DNA of 64,000 bases from Coriobacteriia bacterium (GTDB taxonomy: Bacteria > Actinomycetota > Coriobacteriia > Anaerosomatales > Anaerosomataceae). Position 1 is the first letter of the stretch. Each line of letters opens with the position of its first letter. Below, piece by piece: positions 45,085 through 54,420 of this stretch. Made by a program: the position numbers and the translations under genes. The stretch spans positions 62,001 through 126,000 of the forward strand of contig JAUSBK010000010.1 of assembly GCA_030652115.1 (NCBI GenBank), read 5' to 3'. The notes below the pieces were generated by a model, which saw nothing but the letters and a program-made list of their open reading frames with translations, searched no databases and was not told the origin of the DNA.

Positions 45085-45909
45085 ATGCCCGGCCCTGACC
45101 TCCATCTGCATTCCACCGCGTCCGATGGCACGCGCTCGCCGGCCCAACTCGTCTCACTCGCACTCGAGGTCGGCTGCCCCGCGATAGCGCTCACTGACCA
45201 CGACACCGTGAGCGGCGTCGCCGAAGCGCATGCGGCAGCCGAGCACCTCCCGCTCACGGTGATACCCGGCGTCGAACTCTCGGCAGGACATGGCGATCGC
45301 GGGGTGCACATCCTCGGCTATCACATCGACCACGCCGATCCGCGACTCGCAGAGAGGCTCGCGCAGCTCCGTGCCACGCGCCTCGAGCGCGCTGAGCGCA
45401 TCGTCTACGCGCTCGCCCGCGACGGATTCTCGATCTCCGTCGCCGACGTGCTCCACGCAGCTGACGGAGGATCCATCGGTCGCGCCCACATCGCACAGCT
45501 GCTCGTGACCACCGGACAGGTCTCGTCCGTGGCCGAGGCGTTCAGCACCCTCCTCGGCAAGACCGCGCCCTACTACGTTCCCAAGCCGGTCCTCGATCCC
45601 GAGGAGCTCATCGGGTGGGTGCGCGAAGCCGGCGGCGTCGCGGTCCTCGCGCATCCGGGCCTGAGCGGCGTTGACGACCTCGTGCCGTCCCTCGTTCACG
45701 CGGGACTCGCCGGAATCGAGGCGTACCACCCGTCCCACGATGCCGTCGCACAGGAGCGCTATGCGGCGATGGCCGCAACGCTCGGGCTGATCGCGACAGG
45801 CGGCTCCGACTTCCACGGGCTCGATCGGGTCGGCGACCGCCTCGGCTGTATGGATGTGCCGCTCCACGTGGTCGACGACCTCGACCGTGCGCGGAGGCAG
45901 CCCCGATGA
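45085..45909 (+). CDS. PHP domain phosphoesterase (RNase AM-like)
   Basis: A 274-residue member of the PHP family. The metal motifs are DLHLHSTASDGT (res 5-16), TDHDTVSG, ELSAGHGDRGVHILGY, LAHPGL and GSDFHG. Related enzymes hydrolyse 3',5'-bisphosphonucleotides and short RNA 5' ends. Overlaps miaB by ATGA. Confidence 0.9.
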   Translation: MPGPDLHLHSTASDGTRSPAQLVSLALEVGCPAIALTDHDTVSGVAEAHAAAEHLPLTVIPGVELSAGHGDRGVHILGYHIDHADPRLAERLAQLRATRLERAERIVYALARDGFSISVADVLHAADGGSIGRAHIAQLLVTTGQVSSVAEAFSTLLGKTAPYYVPKPVLDPEELIGWVREAGGVAVLAHPGLSGVDDLVPSLVHAGLAGIEAYHPSHDAVAQERYAAMAATLGLIATGGSDFHGLDRVGDRLGCMDVPLHVVDDLDRARRQPR

Positions 45910-47240
45910 AGACGTACTTCGTGCGGACCTTCGGATGCCAGATGAACAAGCACGACTCCGAGCGCATCGCCGGCCTGCTTGCTGCCATGGGGCTCGTACC
46001 CGCTCCGGACCCCGAGACGGCCGACGTCATCGTCTTCAACACGTGTTGCGTCCGGGAGACCGCCGACGACCGCCTCTACGGGCAGGTCTCGTCCTTGAAG
46101 GCCCTGAAGACGGGAGGCCGGCCCGACGTGCTCATCGCGGTCGGCGGATGCGTGGGCCAGCGCGACGGCGCCGCAGTCCTCAAACATGCGCCTCACGTGG
46201 ATGTCGTCTTCGGCACGCACAACATCCACGAACTCCCCTCGTTGCTCGAGGCTGCCGAGGCAGGCCGGCCGGCCGTGAGCGTTCTGGAGGCGGGAGAGGG
46301 GTTCGCGAGCGATCTTCCGCAGGCCCGCGAGCATCCGTGGCACGCGTGGGTGTCCATCACGGTGGGCTGCGACAACCACTGCGCGTACTGCATCGTGCCG
46401 ACGGTCCGCGGCGCGGAGCGCAGCCGCGCGCTCGAAGACATCGTCGCCGAGGTAGAGCGCCTGGTGACCGACGGAGTCGTGGAGATCACGCTGCTGGGCC
46501 AGAACGTGAACTCCTACGGGCGCGACCGGTACGGAGAACCCCGCTTCGCCGCACTACTCCATGCGGTCGCGGCAACGGGCATTCGGCGGATCCGGTTTGC
46601 GACGAGCCACCCGAAGGACCTCTCGGACGAGACGATCGCCGCGATGGCCGGGATCCCGGCCATGATGTCGTTCCTGCATCTGCCGGTGCAGCACGGCTCG
46701 GACCGGATGCTCGAGGCCATGAACCGCAGGTACACGGCCGAGCAGTACCTTGCGCGAATCGCCGCCGTTCGGGCTGCCGTGCCCGACATCGCACTCTCGA
46801 CCGACATCATCGTCGGCTTCCCCGGGGAGACCGAGGACGACTTTCAGATGACGCTCGACTTGGTCGAGGCGGTCGGGTTCGATCATGCCTTCACGTTCAT
46901 CTACTCGCGTCGCGAGGGGACCCCTGCCGCGTCGCTTCCCGACACCGTGCCCCGCGATGTCGCGCAGGAGCGTTTCGACCGTCTCGCGTTGCTCGTGCGC
47001 ACGCTCTCCTTCGCCGCCAACGAGCGCGAGGTCGGCGCCGTGCGCGCATGCCTCGTGGAGGGCGCCTCCAAGCGCGAGGCCACGGTCCTCGCCGCGCGGA
47101 CGCCGCACAACCGCCTCGTGCACGTACCGCTGCCGCCGGGGTCACGCGCAGGAGAGTATGCGGGTAGCGTGCGGGACGTCCGCATCGTCTCGGCTCATCC
47201 GTGGTTTCTCACCGGCGAGTTCACTACCCCCTTACGTTAG
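45906..47240 (+). CDS. miaB: tRNA-2-methylthio-N6-dimethylallyladenosine synthase
   Basis: Radical SAM methylthiotransferase for tRNA A37. N-terminal cluster cysteines in RTFGCQMNKHDSER, NTCCVRE and VGGCVGQR; radical SAM motif CDNHCAYCIVPTVRG; then a TRAM domain. FGCQMN marks it as MiaB rather than RimO. MiaA, the enzyme for the preceding step, is encoded 1.4 kb downstream. Confidence 0.96.
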   Translation: MKTYFVRTFGCQMNKHDSERIAGLLAAMGLVPAPDPETADVIVFNTCCVRETADDRLYGQVSSLKALKTGGRPDVLIAVGGCVGQRDGAAVLKHAPHVDVVFGTHNIHELPSLLEAAEAGRPAVSVLEAGEGFASDLPQAREHPWHAWVSITVGCDNHCAYCIVPTVRGAERSRALEDIVAEVERLVTDGVVEITLLGQNVNSYGRDRYGEPRFAALLHAVAATGIRRIRFATSHPKDLSDETIAAMAGIPAMMSFLHLPVQHGSDRMLEAMNRRYTAEQYLARIAAVRAAVPDIALSTDIIVGFPGETEDDFQMTLDLVEAVGFDHAFTFIYSRREGTPAASLPDTVPRDVAQERFDRLALLVRTLSFAANEREVGAVRACLVEGASKREATVLAARTPHNRLVHVPLPPGSRAGEYAGSVRDVRIVSAHPWFLTGEFTTPLR

Positions 47241-47289
47241 CCTCCTCGCTCGCGCGGGAATGCACACGGTGTCCCGGGAGGTGAGCACA

Positions 47290-48663
47290 GTGGACTCGTC
47301 CGTACTCGGCATCATCGCTCCGCATCCGCCCATCATGGTGCCCGAGGTCGGAGGCGCACGCGCGGAGGTCACCGAGGACTCGGCGAACGCCATGGCACTC
47401 GCTGCACGCGCACTCCACACCTTCGCCCCTGACGTGATCGTCCTGATGTCCCCGCATGCACCGCTCACGCGAGATGCCTTCGTCATCGACACGAGCGAGC
47501 GGCTCGAGGGCGACTTGGGCCAGTTCGGTGCCGGCGGCGTGAACATCGAGCCTCCGGGCGACCCTGCGCTCGCCGCCGCGATCGTCGAGGAGGCGGCAGC
47601 CGCGAGCATCCCCGTGATCCCGCGTTCGGTGAGCCCGCTGCTGGATGCCGGCGTCCTCGACCACGGCGCGCTCGTGCCGCTGAGCTTCCTCGACCGCGCG
47701 GGCCGATACCCGCTGGTTGTGATCTCGCTCGCGTTCCTTCCGCTTCCCGACCATCGCGCGCTCGGCGCGGCGATCCGACGCGCGGCAGACCGCCTCGGCA
47801 GGAAAGTCGCCTTTGTCGCAAGCGGCGACTGCAGCCACCGGCTCACACGCGATGCGCCGGCCGGCTACTCCCCGCGAGGCGCCGAGTTCGACGCCGAGCT
47901 CGTTCGCATCCTTTCGGCCGGCCGGTTCCGTGAGCTCGAGTCCCTCGAACCGGGACTCATCGAGGCGGCAGGGGAGTGCGGACTCCGCTCGTTCATCGCG
48001 CTCGGCGGATTCCTCGAGGGAAGCGAGGTCCACACTCGTGTGCTTGCGTACGAGGGGCCATGGGGGGTCGGCTACCTCACCGCGATCGCCGCAACTCCCG
48101 AGTTGCTCGCGAGCCTCGCCACGCCCGACGTAGGCCGCAAGGGCGGTATGCCCGGGGCCGAGGAGTCCGAGCCGGTCTCTCTCGCGCGCCGCACCATCGA
48201 GGTGTACGTCCGTGAGCGCCGCGTCATCGCCGCGCCTGCCGCCGAAGGGCTGCTGGCATCGCGGCACGGCGCATTCGTGAGCCTTCACCGCGGCGGCATG
48301 CTCCGTGGCTGCATCGGCACGGTGGCCCCAACGCAGCCGACGCTCGCCGGGGAGATCCTCCACAACGCCATCCAGGCGGCCACGGCCGATCCCCGCTTCC
48401 CACCGCTCGAGGCAGACGAGCTCGCCGACCTCGAGATCTCGGTCGACGTCCTTCAGCCCGCCGAACCCGCCACGATCGAGGAACTCGATCCTCGCGTCTC
48501 GGGCGTGATCGTCACGGCCGACTGGCGACGCGGCCTGCTGCTTCCGGACCTCGACGGCGTGGATACGGCCGAGGACCAGATCGCGATCGCCTGCCAGAAG
48601 GCCGGCATCGGCCCTCACGAGAACATCCACCTCGAACGGTTCCGCGTCGACCGCTACCATTAG
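47290..48663 (+). CDS. Fused AmmeMemoRadiSam proteins B (MEMO) and A (AMMECR1)
   Basis: A 457-residue fusion. The N-terminal half is a MEMO/class III extradiol dioxygenase-like domain (LGIIAPHPPIMVPEVGG, LMSPHAPL, ASGDCSHRL); the C-terminal half (about 290-457) is an AMMECR1 domain (SLHRGGMLRGCIGTVAPTQPTL). The two usually occur with a radical SAM protein in a system of unknown function; that third protein is not in this window. GTG 47290 is chosen because GGAGGTGA lies 5-12 bases upstream; earlier in-frame starts overlap miaB. Confidence 0.9.
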   Translation: MDSSVLGIIAPHPPIMVPEVGGARAEVTEDSANAMALAARALHTFAPDVIVLMSPHAPLTRDAFVIDTSERLEGDLGQFGAGGVNIEPPGDPALAAAIVEEAAAASIPVIPRSVSPLLDAGVLDHGALVPLSFLDRAGRYPLVVISLAFLPLPDHRALGAAIRRAADRLGRKVAFVASGDCSHRLTRDAPAGYSPRGAEFDAELVRILSAGRFRELESLEPGLIEAAGECGLRSFIALGGFLEGSEVHTRVLAYEGPWGVGYLTAIAATPELLASLATPDVGRKGGMPGAEESEPVSLARRTIEVYVRERRVIAAPAAEGLLASRHGAFVSLHRGGMLRGCIGTVAPTQPTLAGEILHNAIQAATADPRFPPLEADELADLEISVDVLQPAEPATIEELDPRVSGVIVTADWRRGLLLPDLDGVDTAEDQIAIACQKAGIGPHENIHLERFRVDRYH

Positions 48664-48666
48664 CGG

Positions 48667-49602
48667 GTGATCACTCCGCACCCCATCGCGATCGTCGGTC
48701 CCACGGGCGTCGGCAAGAGCGCCATCGCCGAGGTTGTCGCGCTGCGCCTCGGCGGCGAGGTCGTGAACGCGGACTCCATGCAGGTGTACCGCCGCATGGA
48801 CATCGGCACGGCCAAGACGCCGCCCGCCGAACGCCGGGTGCCCCATCACTGCCTCGACCTCGTCGATCCCGGCGAGCTGTACTCGGCGGCGCGCTACCAG
48901 CGTGACGCGCGCGCCTCGATCGAAGAGATCCTCGCCCGCGGGGCGGTTCCGGTGGTCGTCGGCGGCACGGGGCTTTACGTGCGCGCAGCCTTGGACGAGT
49001 TCGAGTTCCCGTCCGGCGAACTCGGGAGTGACACCCGACGCGCTCTCGAAGAGCGTGCGCAGCTGCTCGGGGCCGCGGCGCTTCACGCGGAGCTTGCACG
49101 GCTCGATCCGCCCTCGGCAGCGCTCATCCATCCCAACAACGTGCGACGCACGGTACGCGCGCTCGAGATGCTCGCCGAGGGTCGTTCGTACGCGGACCAG
49201 GCATCCGGTTTCGCCGCACGCACGGGCCACTATCCGGAAGCGCGGTTCTTCGGCCTCACGATGGACCGCCCGACGCTCTACGAACGGATCGACGCGCGGG
49301 TCGACGCGATGATCGCGGCGGGTCTGCAGGCCGAGGTCGATTCCCTGCTCGCAGAGGGCTATCGCGCCGCGCTCACGGCCGCACAGGCGATCGGCTACAA
49401 GGAGCTCGTGCCGGTTGCCGAGGGCCAGATGCCGCTCGCAGAGGCGATCGCACAGATCAAGCGGGCGTCGAGGCGGTACGCGAAGCGTCAGCTCACTTGG
49501 TTCCGCGCGGATTCGCGAATCGAATGGCTTGACGTCACCGGACTGTCGCCTGACGCCGCCGGTACCGTGCTGCTCGACCTGCTAGAATCGGCCAAACGCT
49601 AG
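48667..49602 (+). CDS. miaA: tRNA dimethylallyltransferase
   Basis: Adds the dimethylallyl group to A37 of tRNAs, the substrate of MiaB. The 311-residue protein has a P-loop IVGPTGVGKSAIAE (res 8-21), NADSMQVYRRMDIGTAK, and GGTGLYVRA. GTG 48667 is four bases after the previous stop. Confidence 0.96.
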   Translation: MITPHPIAIVGPTGVGKSAIAEVVALRLGGEVVNADSMQVYRRMDIGTAKTPPAERRVPHHCLDLVDPGELYSAARYQRDARASIEEILARGAVPVVVGGTGLYVRAALDEFEFPSGELGSDTRRALEERAQLLGAAALHAELARLDPPSAALIHPNNVRRTVRALEMLAEGRSYADQASGFAARTGHYPEARFFGLTMDRPTLYERIDARVDAMIAAGLQAEVDSLLAEGYRAALTAAQAIGYKELVPVAEGQMPLAEAIAQIKRASRRYAKRQLTWFRADSRIEWLDVTGLSPDAAGTVLLDLLESAKR

Positions 49603-49621
49603 CGGCGAGGAGGACCCACCC

Positions 49622-50488
49622 GTGCAGCTCGAATTCGTCAAGATGAACGGGCTCGGCAACGACTTCATCATGATCGAGGATCTGGACGGCACGCTCGACA
49701 TGTCCGCCGAGGCAGTCGCCTGGTTCTGCGACCGTCACTTCGGCATCGGCGCCGACGGCCTCATCCTCGTGCGACGCGCGGTCAGCCCCGACGCCGATTT
49801 CGCGATGCACTACTTCAACGCCGACGGCTCGCTCGCACAGATGTGCGGCAACGGGGCTCGTTGCTTCGCCAAGTACGTCGTGGACCACGGCCTCGTCGCC
49901 TCGGAGGCCTCATCGCTCGTGATCGAAACGCTCGGCGGGCTGCGTCCGGTGAACTTCAGCCGTGCCGAAGACGGCACGATGGATTTGGCGACGGTGGACA
50001 TGGGCGTCCCCAAGCTCGCGCCCGCGGACATCCCCACGCTCCTGGAGGGCGTACAGGTCTACGAGTGCCCGATCGAGACGCCTGCGGGAGTACTGAATGT
50101 CACTGCTGTGAACATGGGCAATCCGCACGTGGTCACCTGGGTCGACGATGTGGAGACCGCTCCGGTCGAGTCTATCGGCCCCTTCCTCGCCCAGCACGAG
50201 CTCTTCCCAGAAGGCACGAACGTCGAGTTCGCGCAGTTCGTGAGCGAGTCCACCATCAGGGTGCGGGTCTGGGAGCGGGGGGTGGGGGAGACGCTGGCCT
50301 GCGGCACGGGTGCGTGCGCGGTGACCGTGGCCGGCACGCTGTCATGCCGGATCGGCCGGGACGCGACGATCGAACTGCCCGGCGGAGACCTCACCATCCG
50401 CTGGCACGAGAACGAACACGTCTACATGACCGGCTCGGCGGCCGTGTCGTTCACCGGCTCGATCGAACTCCCCGAAGACGACGCCTAG
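49622..50488 (+). CDS. dapF: Diaminopimelate epimerase
   Basis: Converts LL- to meso-diaminopimelate. The 288-residue protein has both catalytic cysteine motifs: MCGNGARC (about 76-83) and ACGTGACA (about 224-231). It lies just before dapL, which makes its substrate. Confidence 0.96.
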   Translation: MQLEFVKMNGLGNDFIMIEDLDGTLDMSAEAVAWFCDRHFGIGADGLILVRRAVSPDADFAMHYFNADGSLAQMCGNGARCFAKYVVDHGLVASEASSLVIETLGGLRPVNFSRAEDGTMDLATVDMGVPKLAPADIPTLLEGVQVYECPIETPAGVLNVTAVNMGNPHVVTWVDDVETAPVESIGPFLAQHELFPEGTNVEFAQFVSESTIRVRVWERGVGETLACGTGACAVTVAGTLSCRIGRDATIELPGGDLTIRWHENEHVYMTGSAAVSFTGSIELPEDDA

Positions 50489-50569
50489 GGCCACCACACC
50501 CGTGAAGCCGCTGCGCGCTCTGCTACCATGTCCAGAAACCATCGCACCAGACGAAAGGGATGACGTACG

Positions 50570-51727
50570 TTGAGGATCGCAGACCGCATGGCCAACCTGC
50601 CGCCCTACCTGTTCGCCGAGATCGACCGCAAGAAGGCCATCAAGGTCGCCGAAGGCGTGGACGTCATCTCACTCGGCATCGGGGATCCCGACATGCCGAC
50701 CCCGCAGCGCATCGTTGACGCGATGGCCACAGCGATCACCGTCCCCAGGAACCACCAGTACCCCGCGTATGCCGGCTCCAAGCCGTACCGCGAGGCCTGC
50801 GCCGAGTGGATGAACCGCCGCTTCGGCGTCGAACTGAACCCCGATACGGAGGTCCTCGCGCTCATCGGGTCCAAAGAAGGCATCGCGCATCTCTTCCCAG
50901 CCTTCATCAACGTGGGCGACTACACCCTCGTGCCCGGCGTGGGCTACCCGGTCTACTCGACCGGCGGCGTGCTCATCGGCGGCGAGACCCACTACATGCC
51001 GATGAACGACGGGAACGACTGGCTGGCCGACTTCGAATCCACGCCGGCCGACGTGCTCGCCAAGGCCAGGATGATGTTCATCAGCTACCCCAACAACCCT
51101 GCGGCCGTCGCGGCCCCGGTCGAGTACTTCGACCGTGCGATCGCGTTCGCCAAGCAGCACGACCTACTGCTCGTACACGACAACGCGTACTCCGAGATCG
51201 GCTTCGACGGCTACCTGCCGCCGAGCCTGCTCGAGCGCCCGGGCGCGCGCGACGTGGCCATCGAGCTCTTCAGCTGCTCCAAGGCGTACAACATGACCGG
51301 CTGGCGTGTTGCGTTCGCGTGCGGAAACGCCGAGGCCATCAAGGCGCTCGGGACCGTGAAGAGCAACATCGACTCCGGCATCTTCACCGCCGTGCAGGAC
51401 GCGGCCATCGAGGCCATGCTCGGCGCGCAGGACGATGTCGCGAACATGCGTGAGGTCTATCAGCGTCGCCGCGACGTGGTCCTCGCCGCGCTTCCCGAGA
51501 TAGGCCTGAGCGCCCGGGTATCTGCCGGCACGATCTACGTGTGGGCGCGCATTCCGGAGGGCTACACCTCGGCCGAGTACGCCAGCCTCGTGCTCGACAA
51601 GGCGGGCGTCATCGTGCCGCACGGCAGCGCCTACGGTCCTGATGGCGAAGGCTACATCCGCATCTCGCTCGCCACGCCCGACCACCGTCTGGCCGAAGCG
51701 CTCGAGCGCATGAAGACCGCCCTCTAA
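50570..51727 (+). CDS. dapL: LL-diaminopimelate aminotransferase
   Basis: PLP-dependent class I/II aminotransferase of 385 residues. It starts RIADRMANLPPYLFAEIDRKK and has SLGIGDPDMPTP and the PLP-lysine region SCSKAYNMTGWRVAF, a close match to DapL. DapL turns tetrahydrodipicolinate directly into LL-diaminopimelate, bypassing the succinylase or acetylase steps. The adjacent dapF supports this over a generic aminotransferase. TTG 50570 follows GAAAGGGA. Confidence 0.88.
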   Translation: MRIADRMANLPPYLFAEIDRKKAIKVAEGVDVISLGIGDPDMPTPQRIVDAMATAITVPRNHQYPAYAGSKPYREACAEWMNRRFGVELNPDTEVLALIGSKEGIAHLFPAFINVGDYTLVPGVGYPVYSTGGVLIGGETHYMPMNDGNDWLADFESTPADVLAKARMMFISYPNNPAAVAAPVEYFDRAIAFAKQHDLLLVHDNAYSEIGFDGYLPPSLLERPGARDVAIELFSCSKAYNMTGWRVAFACGNAEAIKALGTVKSNIDSGIFTAVQDAAIEAMLGAQDDVANMREVYQRRRDVVLAALPEIGLSARVSAGTIYVWARIPEGYTSAEYASLVLDKAGVIVPHGSAYGPDGEGYIRISLATPDHRLAEALERMKTAL

Positions 51728-51743
51728 GGAGTACCTGCAAAGC

Positions 51744-53042
51744 ATGTCCCGCGATACCTACGAGGTCATCAACGATGCCGGCGAGCGTGCCGTCCTCGTC
51801 GGCATCGACCGTTCCCGCTCCGACGGCTGGACGCTCGAGGACGACCTCGCGGAACTCGGACGGCTGGCCGATACCGCCGGAGCGACGGTCGTTGGCACCA
51901 TCACCCAGCGCATGGACCGGCCGAATCCGCGCACGTTCATCGGGGCCGGCAAGGCCGAGGAGGTCGACTCGGTCGCTCAGGCCGAGCGTGCTACCGTCAT
52001 CATCTTCGATGACGACCTGACGCCGAGCCAGCAGGCGAACCTCGAGGGGCTGCTCCCGCAGGTGCGCGTGATCGACCGCACGCAGCTCATACTCGACATC
52101 TTCGCGCTTCACGCGATCAGCCATGAGGGTAAACTGCAGGTCGAGCTTGCGAGACTCGAGTACCTTCTGCCACGACTGCGCGGGATGTGGGGCCACCTCG
52201 AGGCCGAACGCCTCGGAGGCGGCAAGGGAGCGCGCTTCGGTGCCGGTGAGTCCCAGCTCGAGAGCGACCGGCGTCTTACGCGCAAGCGCATCTCCGAGCT
52301 CAAGCGCGAACTCAAGACCGTCGCTCGCGCCCGCGACATCCAGCGCACCTCACGGGCACGGTCCGGGGTCTTCCGTATCGCGCTGGTGGGCTACACGAAC
52401 GCAGGGAAGTCGACACTACTGAACGCCCTCACCGACGCCGGCGTTCTCGTGCAAGACCAGCTCTTCGCCACCCTCGACGCTACCACACGGAAGCTGAGCC
52501 TCCCGGACGGCCGCGAAGTGACCCTCACCGACACCGTCGGGTTCATCAACAAGTTGCCGCACGGTCTCGTGGAAGCGTTCAAGTCCACGCTCGACGAGGT
52601 TCGCGAGGCCGACCTGCTGCTGCACGTCGTGGATGCCTCGCACCCGAACGCATTGGCGCAGATCGAGGCCGTCCGAGTGGTTCTTGAGGAGCTGGGCACC
52701 TCGGCCAAGCCGCAGCTGGTCGCCTACAACAAGGCCGACATGCTCACGCCCTCCGAGCAGGAGCACCTCGCCTCGCTGCCTGGAGCGGTCGTGATCGCTG
52801 CGGCCACGGGCGAGGGTCTCGATGCGCTGCTTCAGCGGATGTCCGTGCTCGCCGCACAAGGGGGCCAGCACCTCAGAGTGCTCGTACCCTACGATCGGGG
52901 CGATCTCGTGCGTCTCGCACACGACGCGGCGCACATACTCTCGGAGGAGCACACTGCCGAGGGAACGCTGCTCGCACTCGTAGCACCTGCGGAGATCGCG
53001 TCGCACTTCGACGCATTCGCCACGGACCGGGAGAGCGGCTAG
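51744..53042 (+). CDS. hflX: GTPase HflX
   Basis: Ribosome-associated GTPase that splits stalled or hibernating ribosomes. The 432-residue protein has the N-terminal HflX domain ([15 protein letters not shown]) and a G domain with [21 protein letters not shown] and NKAD. Converges on lexA: the two stop codons overlap. Confidence 0.95.
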   Translation: MSRDTYEVINDAGERAVLVGIDRSRSDGWTLEDDLAELGRLADTAGATVVGTITQRMDRPNPRTFIGAGKAEEVDSVAQAERATVIIFDDDLTPSQQANLEGLLPQVRVIDRTQLILDIFALHAISHEGKLQVELARLEYLLPRLRGMWGHLEAERLGGGKGARFGAGESQLESDRRLTRKRISELKRELKTVARARDIQRTSRARSGVFRIALVGYTNAGKSTLLNALTDAGVLVQDQLFATLDATTRKLSLPDGREVTLTDTVGFINKLPHGLVEAFKSTLDEVREADLLLHVVDASHPNALAQIEAVRVVLEELGTSAKPQLVAYNKADMLTPSEQEHLASLPGAVVIAAATGEGLDALLQRMSVLAAQGGQHLRVLVPYDRGDLVRLAHDAAHILSEEHTAEGTLLALVAPAEIASHFDAFATDRESG

Positions 53043-53671
53043 ATCCTTCGGAAGAGCGCGACGACCTTGCCGAGGATCGCGAAGTCGACGTGCTCGTCCG
53101 CGAAGATGGGGTCCATGCTGCGATTCTCCGGCTGAAGACGGACGCGATCTCCCTCACGGAAGAAGCGCTTGACCGTGGCCCCTTCATCGAGCATGGCCAC
53201 GACGATGTCGCCGTTGGTGGCGGTCTGCTGCTGGCGCACCACCACGAAGTCGCCGTCCAGAATGCCGGCTTCGATCATGCTCTCGCCTTTGACGCGCAGG
53301 ATGAACGTCTCCTCGCCGGCGAATGAGGCGGGGAGGGGGAGGGTGGCTTCGATGTTCTCCGCCGCGAGGATCGGGGAGCCCGCAGCCACCTGTCCTACGA
53401 GCGGAACGGCCTGGACACGCTCGTAGTCGATACCTCGCTCGGTGTCGCGGTAATCCAGGACCTCGAGCGCGCGCGGCTTCGAGGGGTCGCGCCTGATCAG
53501 CCCCTTTGCCTCCAGCGCTGCCAGGTGCGAGTGAACGGTGGACGAGGAGGACAGCCCGACCGCCTGACCGATCTCCCGGACCGACGGCGGAAACCCGCGT
53601 CGGTGGATCTCGGCACGGATGAAGTCCAGTATCTCGCGCTGCCGCGCGGTGAGCTCGCGCTTGTATGCCAT
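53039..53671 (-). CDS. lexA: SOS repressor LexA
   Basis: Repressor-protease of the SOS response, 210 residues. N-terminal winged helix ([36 protein letters not shown]), cleavage site Ala97-Gly98 in VAAGSP, catalytic Ser131 in GESMIEAGI and Lys168 in GATVKRFF. Start at [11 protein letters not shown] (53671); the frame is open 12 codons further. Three SOS boxes lie upstream, so it is probably autoregulated. Confidence 0.96.
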   Translation of the reverse strand: MAYKRELTARQREILDFIRAEIHRRGFPPSVREIGQAVGLSSSSTVHSHLAALEAKGLIRRDPSKPRALEVLDYRDTERGIDYERVQAVPLVGQVAAGSPILAAENIEATLPLPASFAGEETFILRVKGESMIEAGILDGDFVVVRQQQTATNGDIVVAMLDEGATVKRFFREGDRVRLQPENRSMDPIFADEHVDFAILGKVVALFRRI

Positions 53672-53734
53672 GGAGACCCCCTGCGCTGAAGGACGGGTTC
53701 TGCGCATCAGTGTACGTCACGGGGTTCTGTGGTG

Positions 53735-53748
53735 CAAACACATGTTCG
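53735..53748. promoter_or_regulatory. SOS box 1 (lexA side)
   Basis: CAAACACATGTTCG, one mismatch from the CGAAC-N4-GTTCG palindrome. Confidence 0.75.
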
Positions 53749-53765
53749 TATTTGCTCTTGCGCAG

Positions 53766-53779
53766 CGAACAGGTGTTCG
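53766..53779. promoter_or_regulatory. SOS box 2
   Basis: CGAACAGGTGTTCG, a perfect CGAAC-N4-GTTCG palindrome between lexA and the LysM gene. Confidence 0.9.
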
Positions 53780-53792
53780 GTATCGTAGAGAG

Positions 53793-53806
53793 CGAACGTA
53801 TGTTCG
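53793..53806. promoter_or_regulatory. SOS box 3
   Basis: CGAACGTATGTTCG, identical to the box in the recA promoter. Confidence 0.92.
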
Positions 53807-53879
53807 GCCGTACGGAGAACGCGTGTCAGACCCGGCGGTTAGGGTGTCGCTGTAGCCGCACGAATGGGAGGTACGGGTC

Positions 53880-54302
53880 ATGCAGCACATCATCGGCATC
53901 ACATCCGCGCACGGAGTACCGGTCACTGCACCGACTGTCGGCGAGCGTTCGCGGCGCGCGCGGCGCGCCCTTCGCAGTTCGCGGCTGACGCTTGAGCGCA
54001 GAAGCGCCCTTGCCACTGCCGCCGTCGTCGCACTGGTGATCGCATCTGTGTCAGTCGCTGCACTGGCGATGCTGGCCGATCCGCAGCCTCCCGCTCCGAC
54101 AGGCTGGACCAGCGTCTCCATTGAGCCGAACGCGTCGTTGTGGACCCTCGCATCCGCGCATCCGGTGGAGGGACTCTCCACCCCAGAGACCGTACAGCTC
54201 ATCGCGCAGGAGAACGGGCTTGCCACCGGCATGCTGCAGGTGGGGGATACCCTGCTCGTTCCGGCTACGTCCTCGTGCGCCACGGCGCTCGCACAGCGCT
54301 AG
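53880..54302 (+). CDS. LysM membrane protein, YneA-like SOS cell-division inhibitor
   Basis: A 140-residue protein with a basic N-terminus, a transmembrane helix at about 42-65 (SALATAAVVALVIASVSVAAL) and a degenerate C-terminal LysM domain. It is divergent from lexA across three SOS boxes and upstream of nrdR, the place of yneA in Bacillus and of the LysM gene beside lexA in mycobacteria, whose products halt division during SOS. Sequence similarity alone is weak; context makes the call. Confidence 0.8.
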   Translation: MQHIIGITSAHGVPVTAPTVGERSRRARRALRSSRLTLERRSALATAAVVALVIASVSVAALAMLADPQPPAPTGWTSVSIEPNASLWTLASAHPVEGLSTPETVQLIAQENGLATGMLQVGDTLLVPATSSCATALAQR

Positions 54303-54360
54303 CGGATTCCCGCAGCTCAGAACCACCTCGCCGACAAGTCGACCCCGGCGGCCCCTGGTG

Positions 54361-54389
54361 TTGTCGCCCCATATCTTGTGTGCTAGGCT
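54361..54389 (+). promoter_or_regulatory. Probable nrdR promoter
   Basis: TTGTCG (54361-54366), a 17-bp spacer, TAGGCT (54384-54389). Confidence 0.6.
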
Positions 54390-54412
54390 TTCGCCAGTCC
54401 TAGATATGGGGG
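54366..54412 (+). promoter_or_regulatory. Pair of candidate NrdR boxes
   Basis: Box 1 GCCCCATATCTTGTGT (54366-54381) and box 2 AGTCCTAGATATGGGG (54397-54412) both resemble the ACACWATATATWGTGT consensus, box 1 strongly and box 2 weakly. They start 31 bases apart, three helical turns, as known tandem NrdR boxes do, and flank the -10 element. Suggests autoregulation. Confidence 0.55.
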
Positions 54413-54420
54413 ATACGCCG

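Noticed and set aside
46885-47289. Upstream part of the MEMO-AMMECR1 frame overlapping miaB
   Set aside because: Translated sequence shows no MEMO similarity and lies inside miaB; GTG 47290 has an excellent ribosome site.
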